NCBI GenBank assembly: GCA_030068145.1
Contig: JAPJBO010000635.1
Coordinates: 1 to 64,000 of the forward strand
DNA: 64,000 nucleotides
Origin: Diplonema papillatum
Lineage: Eukaryota; Euglenozoa; Diplonemea; Diplonemida; Diplonemidae
Direction: 5' to 3'
Translations under genes and position numbers: made by a program
Shown: piece after piece, positions 20,473 through 32,775 of the stretch
How the letters are laid out: each line of letters starts with the position of its first letter
Position numbering within the stretch: position 1 is the stretch's first letter
The notes under the pieces: model-generated
The model's input: only the letters and a program-made list of their open reading frames with translations
What the model was told of the DNA's origin: nothing
The model's database searches: none

Positions 20473-23400
20473 TCACATGTTCTCTAACTGCTTCCGCCTG
20501 TTTATGATGGCAAGCTGCTCAGCGGAGAAGTGAGAAGTTGCCTCTTCCTGCGTGAGGTACGACCCAGTGTACGTCTTCCCCACCGGCGTCTGGCCGGTGG
20601 TGTGGCCCTGTGTAGATGGGTGAGAGTTTGCTTGAAACTCCGGCTTTTTTGGGGGGGGGGGGAAGATCCCTGCTCCGAGCACTATCTAAGTTCACTAAGT
20701 TGTTGCGTGTGATGATAGGTCTAATCTTATTGACAACATGCGGGAAGGCTACCCTCCGGGAAATGACAAGTGTCACACAAAACCCGGACTCAGCCTGCGC
20801 TTCACACAGTGCAAACGACAGGCGACACTTTGCTGGTTTTAGAAATCTCGGAGTGGCTGGTTTTGACCAGCTGGCTGGAAGCTGGCTCTCTGCCCATGAA
20901 AACACCAACGATGTATTCCACGTGTCAGGATATCAAACTAGAACCCATACATCAGAATGGCGCCGCAAGATGGGAACGGGCTGCGCAGGTGGCAACGGGT
21001 ACGCGCCGCCGGGGAACGTCGCCGCCGGAGACCCGCCGACACACCGCTGCTGCAGCTGTTTATGCTGGGCTTCGAGAAGGGCGGCACGCTGCGCACGGGC
21101 CCGCCGCCTCGCTTCCAGGTCTGCGTCGGCCCCTGCGAATACGCCTCCGTTGCCGTTGCTGCCGCTGCTGCTTGCGGCTGGCGCAGCCGGGTGCTGCGGG
21201 ACCGCCGTCGGAGATACGAACGCCGCCGCGCCGCGAGCACCTTGTTGCACAAACCGTGAGAATTCAAGCGCCATCGCCGCAGCAGACTGTAGAAGGGGAA
21301 AAGGGGGTGAAAGGGCAGAAGGTGGTCGATAGTTCAGCCCATAAAAAAGGTTCCATCCAGGCGGTTTTTGGAGACGCGCTACGCTTCAATCATAGGTGGG
21401 GCGATGCCAAAAGTGCCTAACACGAGCAAGCATGCAACCGAGTACAGTTCTGCCATGGTGTCGGCATCTTCCGGTTGTTGTGAGCAAGAAGGCAAACCTG
21501 CAAATTGGCGGGAGGGCCGGCAGACGGCGCTGAAAACAACGGCAGCTTCTGCGGGACGGTGACGCCTTCGAAGGCGCGCGCGCGCGCCGGAGCGTGGCTG
21601 CTTGGGTGCAACGACGGGGGGAAGCCGTTGCCAGAGTGGTGAGCGCGGGTATTACCGCTGCTACCAGCCTGCCGCCGACGGGTGGAAGCGTACGCGTACG
21701 GGTCGTCAGCCCCCGCAGGCAGCAGCCGGTTGCCTTGCCGCTGGTACCGGTCCCGGTAGCGGTCGAGTGCCTTCCTGTTGGCCGCCCATCGTGGCTTCTT
21801 CTCAGACACCTGCGGCTTCTCACCTTTAGCAGGACGTGGTCGGAACAGATCCGCATCCGGGTTGGGGGGCAGCTGGTGGTGGTTGTCGACCCGTGATCCC
21901 GTAGGGTATGATTCACTGCGGCTTATCCGGACATTGGCGGTCCCTTGTTTCGATGAGTCTGACGCATGTTTTGCTGGTTCTCTCACGACCCGCGACACGC
22001 TTTGTTTCCTACCTGAATTCTCCACCTTCGACCGACTTCTCGGCGCCCTTGCATGGAACTCGTCATCGTCGTCTCCTTCCCGCATCACAATCGACTCCAG
22101 CATCTCGATGCGCTCTCGTAGCTCGACGTTCTCTTCATTTAACTGGCCGAGCCCCGCGTCAACCTCTTTTTTGGCTGCTTCGGTTTGGTCGAAAGCCTCG
22201 CGCAGCTGCCCGTTGACGATGATGATGTCCTTCAACATTGTGATACTGTCGACCAGCTTCTCGCCCAAGAAGCTGACCTCCCGCGAGGAATCGCCCGCGT
22301 CAGGCGCAGTCCTGGGCCTGCCTTCGAAGTGGCCGAGCGCGTCCGCGTCGCTGGTAGTCGGCGGAGGTTGGCCGTGGTGTGTGGATCCTGGTTTGGGTGC
22401 CGCATTGCCGGATGCTAGCCTGCGGTAGTGGCATAGCTCGAGTTTCAGGGACGCGATTTCGGCGCGCAGGGATCGGATCAGCGCGGTTTTGCTGTCTTCG
22501 TTGACGCGGGGGTCGTTCTTGATGTTCCGGGCGCGGCCCGCATAAAACAGGGTCGAAACCGTTTCTTCGAGGTACGCGTCGCACGGATTCACGCACGCAA
22601 CCATCAGGGTCAGGCTGTTACCGCCAAGGGCGTGCTTCAGAAGCTTCGTCAGCTTCGAGTCTCGGTACGGAACGTGGCTTTGCTGTTTCGTGGCTGTCCC
22701 GAGAGCGCTGATCACTTTCCCGAGAGCCAGCAGCGACGTGTTGATCTCGACAGACTCCTGCAGGAGCTTCTTGCTCGGGTTTTTCGACATCAGCGTCAGC
22801 TTCTCGGACCCAGCCAGGTCCACCAGCGTAAGCTCGCTCTTGATCACGCACTCGGGCGACTGCGTTTTTTGTGTGAATGTTCGCTTGAAACTCCGGGTGT
22901 GTAGAGTCTCGCCTAATTTTCCGTACTTGCCGCTGCGCTTCGTGCTAACTTCGGCGTAAGCTGATCGTTCTGGAGGTATTGCCCCTCATTCGTGTAGTCG
23001 CCTTTCTGCTTCGTGACGGGAGTTGACAAGAAATGCAGACCTGCGGATCCCAACTTTCAATGTAGAGCGTGAAGAGCGTGTGCGAACGGCTCGATTGCAA
23101 GTTCATCTGATGACTGCCCATCGCCTTGTTCTTCACACCGCAGCCAAAGAGCTCGTGGGCTTGGTTCGCGCTATCGCACTCGAAGATGAACAGGTTTTCC
23201 ACGTAGAAGTTGTTGTTCTGTATGAGTGCGAATCCGTTTTCATTTGTAGGCGCTCCTTTTGCGGCAGGCACATTTTCCGGTAGCAATTCCCCACCGTGTG
23301 TGAATCACGGTAGCATTCCACTGACAAGCAGAACAACTCTGCCGTTGTTTCTTGTGGCAAGGCCTTCTCCAGCAACTCTGCCGTTTTGACGGCGTGTGGC

Positions 23401-24763
23401 GGAATATTTTAACAGAAAACACTTCCTATCGGTCTCAGAATTCAGTAAACAGCCTGGGCGGCCCTCCGAGCGCAGCATCAGCAGTGACGCGTCGGCAGTA
23501 TTTCCACTTCAGGATGGGGCTGTGCGTGTGCATCGACGGCTCCCTGTACGACTTTGGGTTCGATTCTGCTCCCAGCACTTTTCCCATTTTGGAGCCTTTC
23601 GAATCTTATTTACTGGCACCCAATTGTAGGAAATTGTGTCTGTGCACTTTATAACATGGCTCGGACCCGGCCGGTGTGCCGTTCACCGCCCGCTGAAAGA
23701 GTGAAAACACACCTTGTTCCACCGAATGCGCAAGCCGCCTTTATCCATCTTGTCTCTTTTCCACGCAGCGGAGTTCAACAAGTCAGCAACTCTTTCGTTG
23801 TAGATCTGCACATACGAACAATTGATCTGCGTGATGTTGCTTCCGTCTACATCTACTTAACAATACTCTTAGTAATAGTCCAGGCGGCAGCAAAGAATGT
23901 CAAGCTAACACAGCATTCGGACGAGGTGCCGTCGCGATGCAGTACAACAAAAAGACAACTGTAAAACTGGAAACAGGCTATACTTTTAATGAAAGCGCAA
24001 ATTTGGGGTAAGCCCTGATTGAGAAAAACACGGCTGAACGAAGCTAGTGCACAAAGTTTGCCTGATCTTGCAACTTATCCGATACCAAATAGAGGCCTAT
24101 GCTAACTCTCTCTCGAACTTCGTACGTCGGGCTAACTTGACCGGCCACGTTGCCACCCTCAGACTTCGTCGCACCTCGTAGTGCTTGCTAACAAGGAGGT
24201 AAAACGGCGTCAAGCAAGAACCAGCCTGCTACTACTTGTGATGCTCCCCGATACTACTCCATGCCATGATAGGACACGGCGCTAAGGAAGACACGGGCAT
24301 ACCTTATACCGGACTCTTGGATTGTGCTTCATGCGCTGGCATGCACGGTCGAACAGCGCGTCGACGGTTCTGGGAATGATGCCGTGTTTGTGCTTCGCCG
24401 TTGAGAGAACCGGGCGGAGCTTCTTGTCGCCGGTAGTGTCGTTCTGATAGTCGAAGCCCTCCATGGTGTGCGTCTTCCCCGAACCTGTTTGGCCGTAAGC
24501 AAAGATGGTGGCGTGCAAACCGTCGAGGGCGTGGTCGATCAACGGTGACGTGTACTCGAATACATCGTCCTGAGCAGCGTCGGGGCCGAGAACCTTGTCG
24601 AATGTGAACACCTTGTCCGTCCCCGCGTTGTACTGCACGCGTACGGAGTTCTCCTCGCACTCGATCAGCCCCGCCGGAGTGCCAGCTTCATGCGCTAGCT
24701 GCGGACGACATCGTACGAGAACCTGTGGGTGCTTGTATTCCTCGCGCACAATGCACCGCGAAG
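20473..24763 (-). CDS. Kinesin heavy chain with N-terminal motor, at least six exons
   Basis: Exons on the minus strand are ~24763-24303, 23826-23713, 23217-23041, 22859-21498, 21286-20951 and 20607-20473; all junctions keep frame. Donors are GTATGC, GTGTGT, GTCTGC, GTTTGC and GTATGG. The motor shows FAYGQTGSGKTHTMEG (P-loop), QIYNERVADLL in the small second exon, QSSRSH (switch I) and LVDLAGSEK (switch II), then INTSLLALGKVISALG and VPYRDSKLTKLL. After it come coiled-coil stretches (around LNEENVELRERIEMLE), a long basic, Ser/Pro-rich tail, an Ala/Arg helical segment and the final exon ending QLENM. The product is about 860 residues from the first motor exon. A stop (TGA, 24767-24765) precedes that exon in frame and there is no ATG, so the true first exon lies upstream and is unresolved. 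The family is not assigned. Confidence 0.88.
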
Positions 24764-27700
24764 CTCAAAGACTTCCCTTGGCGTATGGAACAGAAAGAAA
24801 GCCGATCAACCAACGCACAAACAAAAGTTTTAACTCCACAACTGTTGACTCAAAGTTGCTAATTTCGATGGAGGCTGAAGGCGGGGGGGACAATAAGAAT
24901 AGAGCGGGTCTTTTTTGTTGAACGCTTTTGTGCGTCCAGCACAATCGTGTGGGTTGCAGCACTTTTTCCCGACTGTAATTCGTAACTGGCGGTCTCTCGA
25001 GTATTTCCTGCAAAGAAGGTGAGTATTCTGAAACATCGAATGTACCTGGACATTTGTCGCGCTCGACATGACCGCACAACGTACCAACTGTCGCAGCCGC
25101 CAGCCTATCGGCAGCGGCACCGGCCAAGCGTTGTGGCCTTGTCTTGACGCTTCTTTCTTTTCCCGCCCCTTCCACCCGCACTTTCCAATGCAACTGGGCG
25201 GGGCCTGCTATTCGTTTTTTTGAGAGCATGACGGAGGATGATCGTGGAAACAATCCCAGTCGTTATTACGGCCCGCCCGCTTTTTCAACAAACGCACTTC
25301 TAGGAGCGGCCATTCAAAAAAGACTACGTGGTGTGCAGTTATGCGGAAGCCGTAAAATCTGTGCCAACCAATCGCTGAAGCTTCAGTGGGCTTTGACAAC
25401 ACACCGTGTCGCAACAGGCATGAGAGAACTGTTGGCCGACGACGCCGACGCCGCAACTCCGGGCCAGCACTCGCCCGGCGAACGCCTCCCAATGCAACGC
25501 AGTCCCCGGCTGCGTCCACCCGGCGCGCGACACAAACGCGAAGAAACGAGCGAGGAGTCATCCGACAACGGCTCCGGCCTCGTCGCCACGACGACATCCA
25601 CTCGTAGGCCGCCCCCGCGGCGGCGCGACAAACGCGATCCATCTGCTGTAACGTAGGCACGGGGTGTGCACATTGTGTTGTTCAGGGTAGTCGAGAGCCC
25701 CCCTTTTCGTTTCAACGTATTCTGCAGGCTTCGACAACAGTAGCATTCTCCCCGATTCCACCCTCAATGCCACGGAGGAGGAACTGACGAAGTGGCTCAG
25801 TTTGTTGAGGAACGATCCCCGTTCTCCTGTATTTGTGAGCGACGAGGAAGTCAACAAAGTGTCAAGGTGGCTGCTCGACACAACGGGACGACAACTGGGC
25901 GTCGTGACGGTGCCGACTGCCGGGGCTTTTCTAAATTATTCGCTCCATTGTACTGCCCACCAGATGATGCGATCGTATTCACCGTTATTGCTGACGCAGT
26001 GTCTAAACCAAGTGTGAAGAGAATATGAAACCTCTTGGGTTCCAAGGTCATAGAGCAAGAAAGCGGAAATTTGAAACAAGTTGCACCCACAGGGGGCGTG
26101 ACGTGAGAGTGAGACTGTGATGCGGAACGGCGTCGAATGAGCCTTTGTTCTTCTTTAGTTGGTTGCGATTGGTAGCGCATGGAAGCGGTAAAAGCATCGT
26201 CTGGCGCGGGAAATACAAGAAGGCAAAGAAAGAGCAAGAGAGAGAGAGAGTGAGTGAGAGTACTTGGTTTAAAGCGGAAGCGACCGCATCAAGGCAATCC
26301 GGAGTTGCGCGCCTAGCAGGCGACTGCGAGCGAGAGGTGTTTGCAACACAACATCCGCGTTCGTTCTGCACTGTACTTTAACCCCTTGGACGGAGAGGGC
26401 CGGAGGTTGTCCAGACGCGCGGAAAGCCTTTGGAGGAAACTGTGGATTGCGCTCAAGCGTTTTATGACTCCACTAGCTAATATATTCCCAGCAACAAGCC
26501 TGGACGGATTTAGACGTGTCTTCACTCTGTAGATGCAGCGTCCGAACTCCAGCTCGGGTTCTGCCTTCTTCGACATAAATACATGTCCCCCGTCCTTGAA
26601 GGGTTAAAGACTGTTTCTTTTGAGCTTGCTGTGTTTCGGGGAGAATCTCCATCCCCTTGTCAGCAGGCGATGCCACCATCTTGCATGACTACGTATGCGG
26701 ATGCAAACTGACCTGATACAGACTCCCGATGTCTGTATCGTGGCCATTGCAGTTTTATGCTTTTGATGCGGAAATGGCTCGGTAGGTCTTTGTCGCAGCA
26801 AGCGGTGGTGAATGCATTGGATGACATCCGACGGTAGGAAAACCATCGTCGTTACGAACTTTACTGGTACAATCTTGCCGGTGCAATATATTACGAAGCT
26901 ACGAGACGGAAACACCGCGAGTGGTGGACGATCAGAAACTGGGCGAAGGGACAAGATGGAAGTCAACCAACCGGCAAGCGCCAGCAAAGGGGGGATGTCC
27001 CGAGGCTGACTTCCCTGTCTCAGCGAGAAATAACTTCCCACGGCGACTGTTAACCGGAGGCTTTTGCCCCGAGGGCGACTGCTCACTCAGTGTTGCACAG
27101 CACAGAAAAGTCGACGTTGCAGTGACTTGGTGCTGCGTCTTTCAGCACACTTTGACACACAAGCGAGTAGTCGGCGCCGTGCGGGAGCGGGGGCGTTTAT
27201 ATTTAGGCTTTTCTTTTACTTTCTTTTTTTTTGGGATCCGGCGTGTGCAGAGCTCACGCTCGTAGAACTCAGAGATCTTTTGACTTGATGAAGCACACGG
27301 AGCACGTTTTTAGCTTCTCAGGCTCTCGTTTGCCAAAAGGATCTCGGGTACGTTTTGGAATTCCGACGAATCAACCGGAGTTGACGTGGCTTTGCTATTG
27401 TCTTGCGACATTTCGTTTTCTTCTTCCTGGGCTGCTACACGGGAGCCGAGCGGCACTATTTGTTGGTCAAAGCATCAAAGAGTGGCGCACCTGGGGGCTT
27501 CCGGTTAGTCGAACCAAGCCCGTTACAGGCCAACTCTTTGCATGCTGCGGTTGACTTACGCTAAGATAACTCGCTGCCCGGAGCGACAGCTTCTTCATGT
27601 GCCCCAGTTGTACAAGAAACTGTTCGGGGAAGTCTCATCAGTAGGAAACGCGTCAAATTCATGAACGTCTGGCAGCTTCTTTGGAAGACGCTAGCCACAC

Positions 27701-28084
27701 TATCATAGTGATAGTGACTCACAAACACTAATTCTCCCCCCGGCGCGTCCAAATTCGCGCCTATTCTTAGAGACCCTGGACGCAACTTTAGACTTTTCTT
27801 ATTCGGAGACATGAAACTGGCAGAGCGCTTCAGATCTGCCAGCAAACGTTTTTTTGTTGAACTTTATGTTGTTCTCAAGTTTTTTTTCCCCGTTTTCTCG
27901 TTTTGTTGGGAAGTATTCCAGTCAACTCCGCGACCCGCGAGTCAGCGCTCCTAGCCACTGCCTGGCGAGTTCACAAGAGAGTGGCTATAGAGCACAGCGC
28001 CATTTGAACTCGCTGACTCGTTTGGTCTGAAGACTCGCCCGGAAACGTGGTGGTAAGAGCACCCAGCGCTCAGCTCGGTCAGGC
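24764..28084. other. Region upstream of kinesin, mostly non-coding
   Basis: The kinesin first exon and promoter should lie here. A GC-rich minus-strand frame from the ATG at 25673 to 25383 is a weak candidate, but the other two frames are also open there. A dispersed repeat copy is at 24915-25030 and a GA-rich run at about 26236-26262. No other gene is recognised. Confidence 0.4.
24915..25030 (+). repeat. Dispersed repeat R1 copy
   Basis: TTGAACGC, then TGTGGGTTGCAGCAC, then CTCGAGTATTTCCTGCAAAG. The same landmarks, in the same order, recur at 43910-44048, 49483-49715 and 57560-57690, with a shorter piece at 49025-49108. Confidence 0.6.
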
Positions 28085-29961
28085 TCAGAAGAAGAGCTCG
28101 GCGACGGAGCAACGTACACTACCGCCAGCGAGCTGTGTTGGTTGTTGAAAACGTAGAAGAGACAGTACAGTTCCATGACTGTCCCTAACAAATCTGGTGA
28201 CCCCATAATGGAACCTCTTTTTCATTTGGGTTTGGGTTGGGCCTCTGCGTTCGCTGCGATATTTTGTGCCGACTCAGGGGGGCACCGTAGTTGAATACGT
28301 GGACAGAACACTGCCTCACAAGCCCGATCAATGTTGGCCGTGTTACGAAGCCCTGCTTTGCGGGATCTGCCATCTCCGCTGAAAATTGCTTCATGCCGTG
28401 ACTCATTCGGGGTCCTTCTCAGCATGGCTAACATGTCTAAGTGTCACTAGAGTGAAACGAACAGTACACACCGTTTCAATTGTGTTGTACGCGGGGTGGA
28501 CGATGTGGTCGACAGTCTGTAGCAGCGTGTACAGTTGCTCGGGTCGGTAATTCTTGTACGCCCGTTCCGACATGGCGACGAATTGCTCGCCTTTGCCCGA
28601 TCGCAGCTCCAAAATGTTGCCGCACATATTCGTGCACTGTTCTTTCGAGATCGCAATAATTTTCTGTGTTGTTGTTTTGTTGTTGTTGTTGCTGATGACA
28701 TAACCGAGTTTTCAGAAAGTCTTTGCTTAATGTTTAGGCAGAACACTGCCTCGCATGCATGTCTAGCATCAAGAACTGGAAGCACAAGACTCCTCCGTGA
28801 AGTCTTCTTTGTACTGGGAACCAGGCCACTTTATCAACAATACCAATTGCGATATCCTTGTCTTGGGTCCACAAATACTTTCAGTTGCGGCCTGCACGTT
28901 CATCTGGCGATGCGACAGCAGTAGAATTTGATTACGAGAAATGCGAAGACCCACACACGTAGATGAGGGGTTAAACCCACTAATGAATGTAGTGAGTCAC
29001 AGCTTTTGAATGTTCCTCGCTTTTCTCACAAAGACTTATCGGCACCAACTGACTCTACTTTTCATTCGACAACATTGATTCCGTCCGGTGCCTTCTCGTG
29101 CGTTTAGTTACGGTGTTTTGAATTTTTTTAAGGTGAAAGTAACAGGAAAAACAACACCTTGCCGGTCTGTTTTAGGCTTTTGTAGGCCCTGCTCACGTTC
29201 TCTTGGTCGGCCAAATGCTCGAAGCAAACGACCGCGTACGACGTGCCGACGCTCATCATGACGTTCGTGTGGTACATGTTGTCGGTGGCGCGAAGGCACA
29301 CAGGAGTGTAGCCCATCGCTTTGCAGAAGTCGTTGAACGGCTCGGCTTGCGTCCTGCTGGACATGACGGCGTATGCGATTCCGTTGACACGGTCAAGAAC
29401 CATGGACCCGGTGCCTTCTAAGAACTTGTTCTCATCCTCATGCTCAGAAAGGTCGAGTGTGCTCTCGGTGTGCGCTTCCAAGAACTGCACAATGTCAGGC
29501 CTCCTCTCCCTCCGTCTGCTCGGATGGGCCATCGGGTACAGAACCAGATCACTCTTTCCGCCTCCCACCGCGTGCGTTGAAAACCAATTGTTCGGGAAAC
29601 ACGCATCCGGAGTTCCGTGGTACTGCTCGTGGTGGTACAGCTTGATGTTGACACCTTCCCTCAGCAACGCAGTGTACAGCTCTTGGAACTCTTCGCAGGC
29701 AGCGTCGATGACGTCGATGTCAGTGTATTTCGAGTACTTTTTGTCCTGCACCATGAACTCGTTGTCTTTCAGGGTCTCGACATTCTGATTGAAGTGCGTC
29801 GGAGCCAGCAGCATCACGTGGCCGGTGGTCTGCGCCTTCTCGTCGGGATTGAACTGAATCTGCTTACTGAACTCGGCCAGCGCTGGAGCGTAAGACGGGC
29901 TCACCCCAGTCCGGGGTCCCCTTTCTTCCTGCGGCCGCGAGTGCCGGAAGACCTGCGGCAT
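28085..29961 (-). CDS. ctlX-like: Citrulline-hydrolase-type amidinotransferase (CtlX-like), three exons
   Basis: Exons are 29961-29158, 28663-28472 and 28132-28085, all phase 0, giving 347 residues. Donors are GTGTTG and GTGTGT. The sequence belongs to the guanidino-group-modifying superfamily: TPDACFPNNWFSTH at 117-130, LEGTGSMVLDR at 181-191, HTNVMMSVG at 231-239, MCGNILEL in exon 2, and the catalytic-Cys block GGSVRC (Cys340) in a tiny last exon. TPDAxFPNNW and the C-terminal pattern are typical of CtlX, the citrulline hydrolases that release ornithine, CO2 and ammonia. Dimethylargininase is an alternative. About 30 N-terminal residues exceed the bacterial length and may be a targeting extension or a wrong start. 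The arginine deiminase gene lies just upstream on the same strand. Confidence 0.82.
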
Positions 29962-30250
29962 GAGTCCATAGTAGGGTGTATGTCTTAGTTATCTTAGTTG
30001 TGGTGGGGCGTCGGGGCAAGCTACAGCACCTAGTCTAGCCGGTGCCATCTTTTCCGACAACACTTCTTGGAACCAATATTTCTTTGAAATACAAGCGAGC
30101 CGTTTCCTTCCCGCTTCCCGGCACACAATTGGAACCGAGAAGGATACAATTGACCGAGATAAGAACAACGCAAGCAATAGCAGCGGTGTGTGGATGAAAC
30201 AAATCAATCGAGTGAGGACACGACTTCAAGTCGGTGCAAGCCCGCAAGAG

Positions 30251-30341
30251 TTTCTGCCCTATCAGCTTTTGACGGTAGTGCAGTGGACTACCGTGGCTGT
30301 AACGGGCAACGGGGAATTAGGGTTCGATTCCAGAGAGGGAG
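30251..30341 (+). pseudogene. 18S rRNA gene fragment (~90 bp)
   Basis: The plus strand carries CTGCCCTATCAGCTTTTGAC, GGACTACCGTGGC, AACGGGCAACGGGGAATTAG and GGTTCGATTCCAGAGAGGGAG in order. This is the conserved block of eukaryotic small-subunit rRNA around the GGTTCGATTCCGGAGAGGGAG site. Matching stops on both sides, so it is an isolated fragment. It lies 15-20 bp inside the putative last intron of the arginine deiminase gene, antisense to it. The GACGGTAGTG...GGACTACCGTGGC form is closer to alveolates than to plants or animals, as I recall them. Confidence 0.85.
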
Positions 30342-32775
30342 GTGAAAAAAAGAAGGCAGACCTGCGTCGTGCAGTGGATGGCGCCGTACATTTTGCAGAT
30401 CTCGCGGTAGTCGAGGACGTGGCACTTGCCTTCGAAGTGAGGGCACGCTTCGATGGACTGCGCCATGGCTTCGTCCGTGCAGATGAGGATGCCGTCGCCT
30501 ATGTTGAGGAAGTTGATCCCCAGGTCGTCTGCCATCTGCTCCGAGGCGCCGATGATGTGGTAGCCGTTGGCGCTGAGGTACTCGCCGAACTCAATGTGCT
30601 CGACCGAGATTTCGTACTCCCCGGCAGCGTTCTTCCGCCACTCGGTGACCAGCCGCCGCTTCGGGTTGAACCTGCCCAGGATAGACTCCCTGACCACGAA
30701 GCACTTGTCCGACGCTATGTTCGCGACGCAGTCGAGGTGCATCCTCGCCTGGTTGCGGTCGAAAAGGTCGGCGACCACAGCAACGCGCTCCGTGCCGAAC
30801 ATGTCCTTTTTCAGCATGTGCTTGATGGCCGCGTCGTTGGTGCGGATGCCCATGCCGATGAAGCAGAGGTCCGGCCCTGCCGGAAAAAAGTCGCCCCCTT
30901 CCAACGTCCCGGGAGCCTCGATGTGCCCGATGATCTCGAGGCCGAGCTTCTCGAGGCAGAACTGCACCACCTGCACCTCCGGCGCGCGCTGCGCGGAATT
31001 CAAATTCGCCAGAATCACGCCCTTTGCCGTCACAATCATTTGGTCGCGCGTAAAAATCTGTTGGAAAAAGGTGACTTAGATTTTTCTTTGGTGTAAACCT
31101 AACGGAAGTTGATTCCTGAGTATTTAAAAACGTTCTCCGCTCGTCGCTGAGAGATTCCTGCAGTTCGCACCGGAAGTGTTGTTGTTGTTGTTGGTGGTAA
31201 CCTGATTTTCCACCTGCAATCAAAAGTTCTGTACTTGAGTTATAGTGCGTTGCTCAGGGTAGTCGAAGGCCTGACAATCACACTAATGCAACAAATTTAC
31301 TTGAGTTGCAACAAACTTACTTGAGTTGAGAGATGGTGGCTATCTCCGGAGGTTAGCTGAAAAGTCCGAAATGGAAGAATGAATATGAGAGTGGGCAGAC
31401 CAGGTTAGACAGCGGCTCGAAGCGGTACCCTGTCGATTTGAGCGGGGTGTTGTTGCCGCTCTTGGCGAGGAAAACGGTCGGCTGTGTGACGATGACATCG
31501 ACAAGGTCCCTGACGTCCAGCCCGCCGACAACGTCTTGCTTGTACTGGTCACTGGTGAGCCTGATTTCGTCGCCAGTCAGGTGCGGCTCATCCTGCGGGC
31601 GGACGACGTAAGCGAGGGACGACGTGGCCAACTTCTTCAAGCGCTCCCGATCCTCGGAGAAGTGGCCCATGCGCATGATCTCACCAAGAGACCGCACAGG
31701 GATTTCATGCGACTCGAGGATGGCACGCAGCTTCGCAATGCACTCCCGCGAGCGCGTCAGCGAGATCGTGCACTCAAACAGGGCACCACAGGGGTGGTAC
31801 GACCCCATCACAATTTCCTGGCCGGGGTAATGGCACAGCACGAACGCGGCTCGGTCGTTTTCGTGTTCCTAATTTTTTTCGAGTATTCTCTAATCTCATC
31901 AAAGTGGAAAGACGGACCTAAATATACCCACCTCTGCGACGATTGCTGCATCCTTCCTTAGTAGGGACGACCTTTTTCTTCTCCTTTTCGAGAGTAGTCT
32001 AGCTTGAGAATCTGGGAGTTTTTACGCTTCCGGACGCTCAGGGACACTCAGTGGCCGTAAAAGCATGCGGTACGTGCGAGGTTGACGCAGGTGAGCTGTT
32101 GTTTTGAATGGATGGATAAGGACCACACCTGCACGCGAGGAACGCAGTCGATGGCTTTCCTTTGCTCAATCGTCATGGGTGGTACGAAGACATCTTGCCC
32201 GCTGTCAGCAGTGCCCGGTGATGTATCCCGGAGAAACGGGACGCGCAGCTTCGGCTGTGAGGGAGGTGGAATACCCAGTGGGAGAGAAAGAGACAGGCTA
32301 GACGGTGGCGGGGATAGTCATGCCTTCTGCAGTCCCAGGGCCTCTTCACCTGCGTCTGTCATCGCTACCCGCGCTGACCTTTTCCGAGACGGAGTGAGAC
32401 GAGTGAGAGTGCAGAGGGGCTTCCACACAGTTCTCTTACAACGGCATAATCAGCGATGTGTCCTAGCTGCCGGGCCTTGGTCTCACGGGGTGAGCATGAT
32501 TCGCTGCACTTTCTACAGTTTGCCAGGCGGCGGCTAGCGAATTCCAGCTTCCAATGAACGAAGGGTAAGACGATGCACTCGAGGTTCAAAGCAAGCGAGC
32601 TCTGATATGTTCCGGGTCTAAAAACACCAAGACACCGCAAACCCGCTGGAGAGATCGAGCTGTAGAATGGAGGATTTGTGAAGGAAGCTATACTAAGACA
32701 CACCTGAGTGTTGTGAACAAACCGCCGGCTGAGAGCGAGGGCTTGGTTTGACGCGCGTACTCGTTGGGCGTTCAT
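30317..32775 (-). CDS. Arginine deiminase, at least four exons, probable mitochondrial leader
   Basis: Exons are 32775-32704, 32254-32129, 31868-31401 and 31057-30362, all phase 0 (454 residues), followed by a donor and an unresolved last exon, or by read-through to a stop at 30317. Donors are GTGTGT, GTGTGG, GTCTGC and GTCTGC. The enzyme should convert arginine to citrulline and ammonia. Landmarks are IFTRD at 223-227, LEGGDFF at 274-280, RMHLDC with the catalytic His near 329, and GAIHCTTQ with the catalytic Cys near 451. The short first exon is Arg/Ala/Ser rich without acidic residues, as in a mitochondrial presequence. The third exon's acceptor is TTAG rather than CAG. Agmatine deiminase is less likely because of FTRD and the long N-terminal region. 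The citrulline hydrolase gene follows within about 400 bp. Confidence 0.82.

Noticed and set aside
25383..25673. First exon of the kinesin gene
   Set aside because: The frame is open and GC-rich, but so are the other two frames here, and no splice pair linking it to the motor exon could be proved.
30251..30341. A functional rRNA gene
   Set aside because: Only about 90 bases of the ~1.8-kb molecule are present.
30188..31096. Plus-strand 302-codon frame
   Set aside because: It is antisense to arginine deiminase exon 4 and runs through the 18S fragment.
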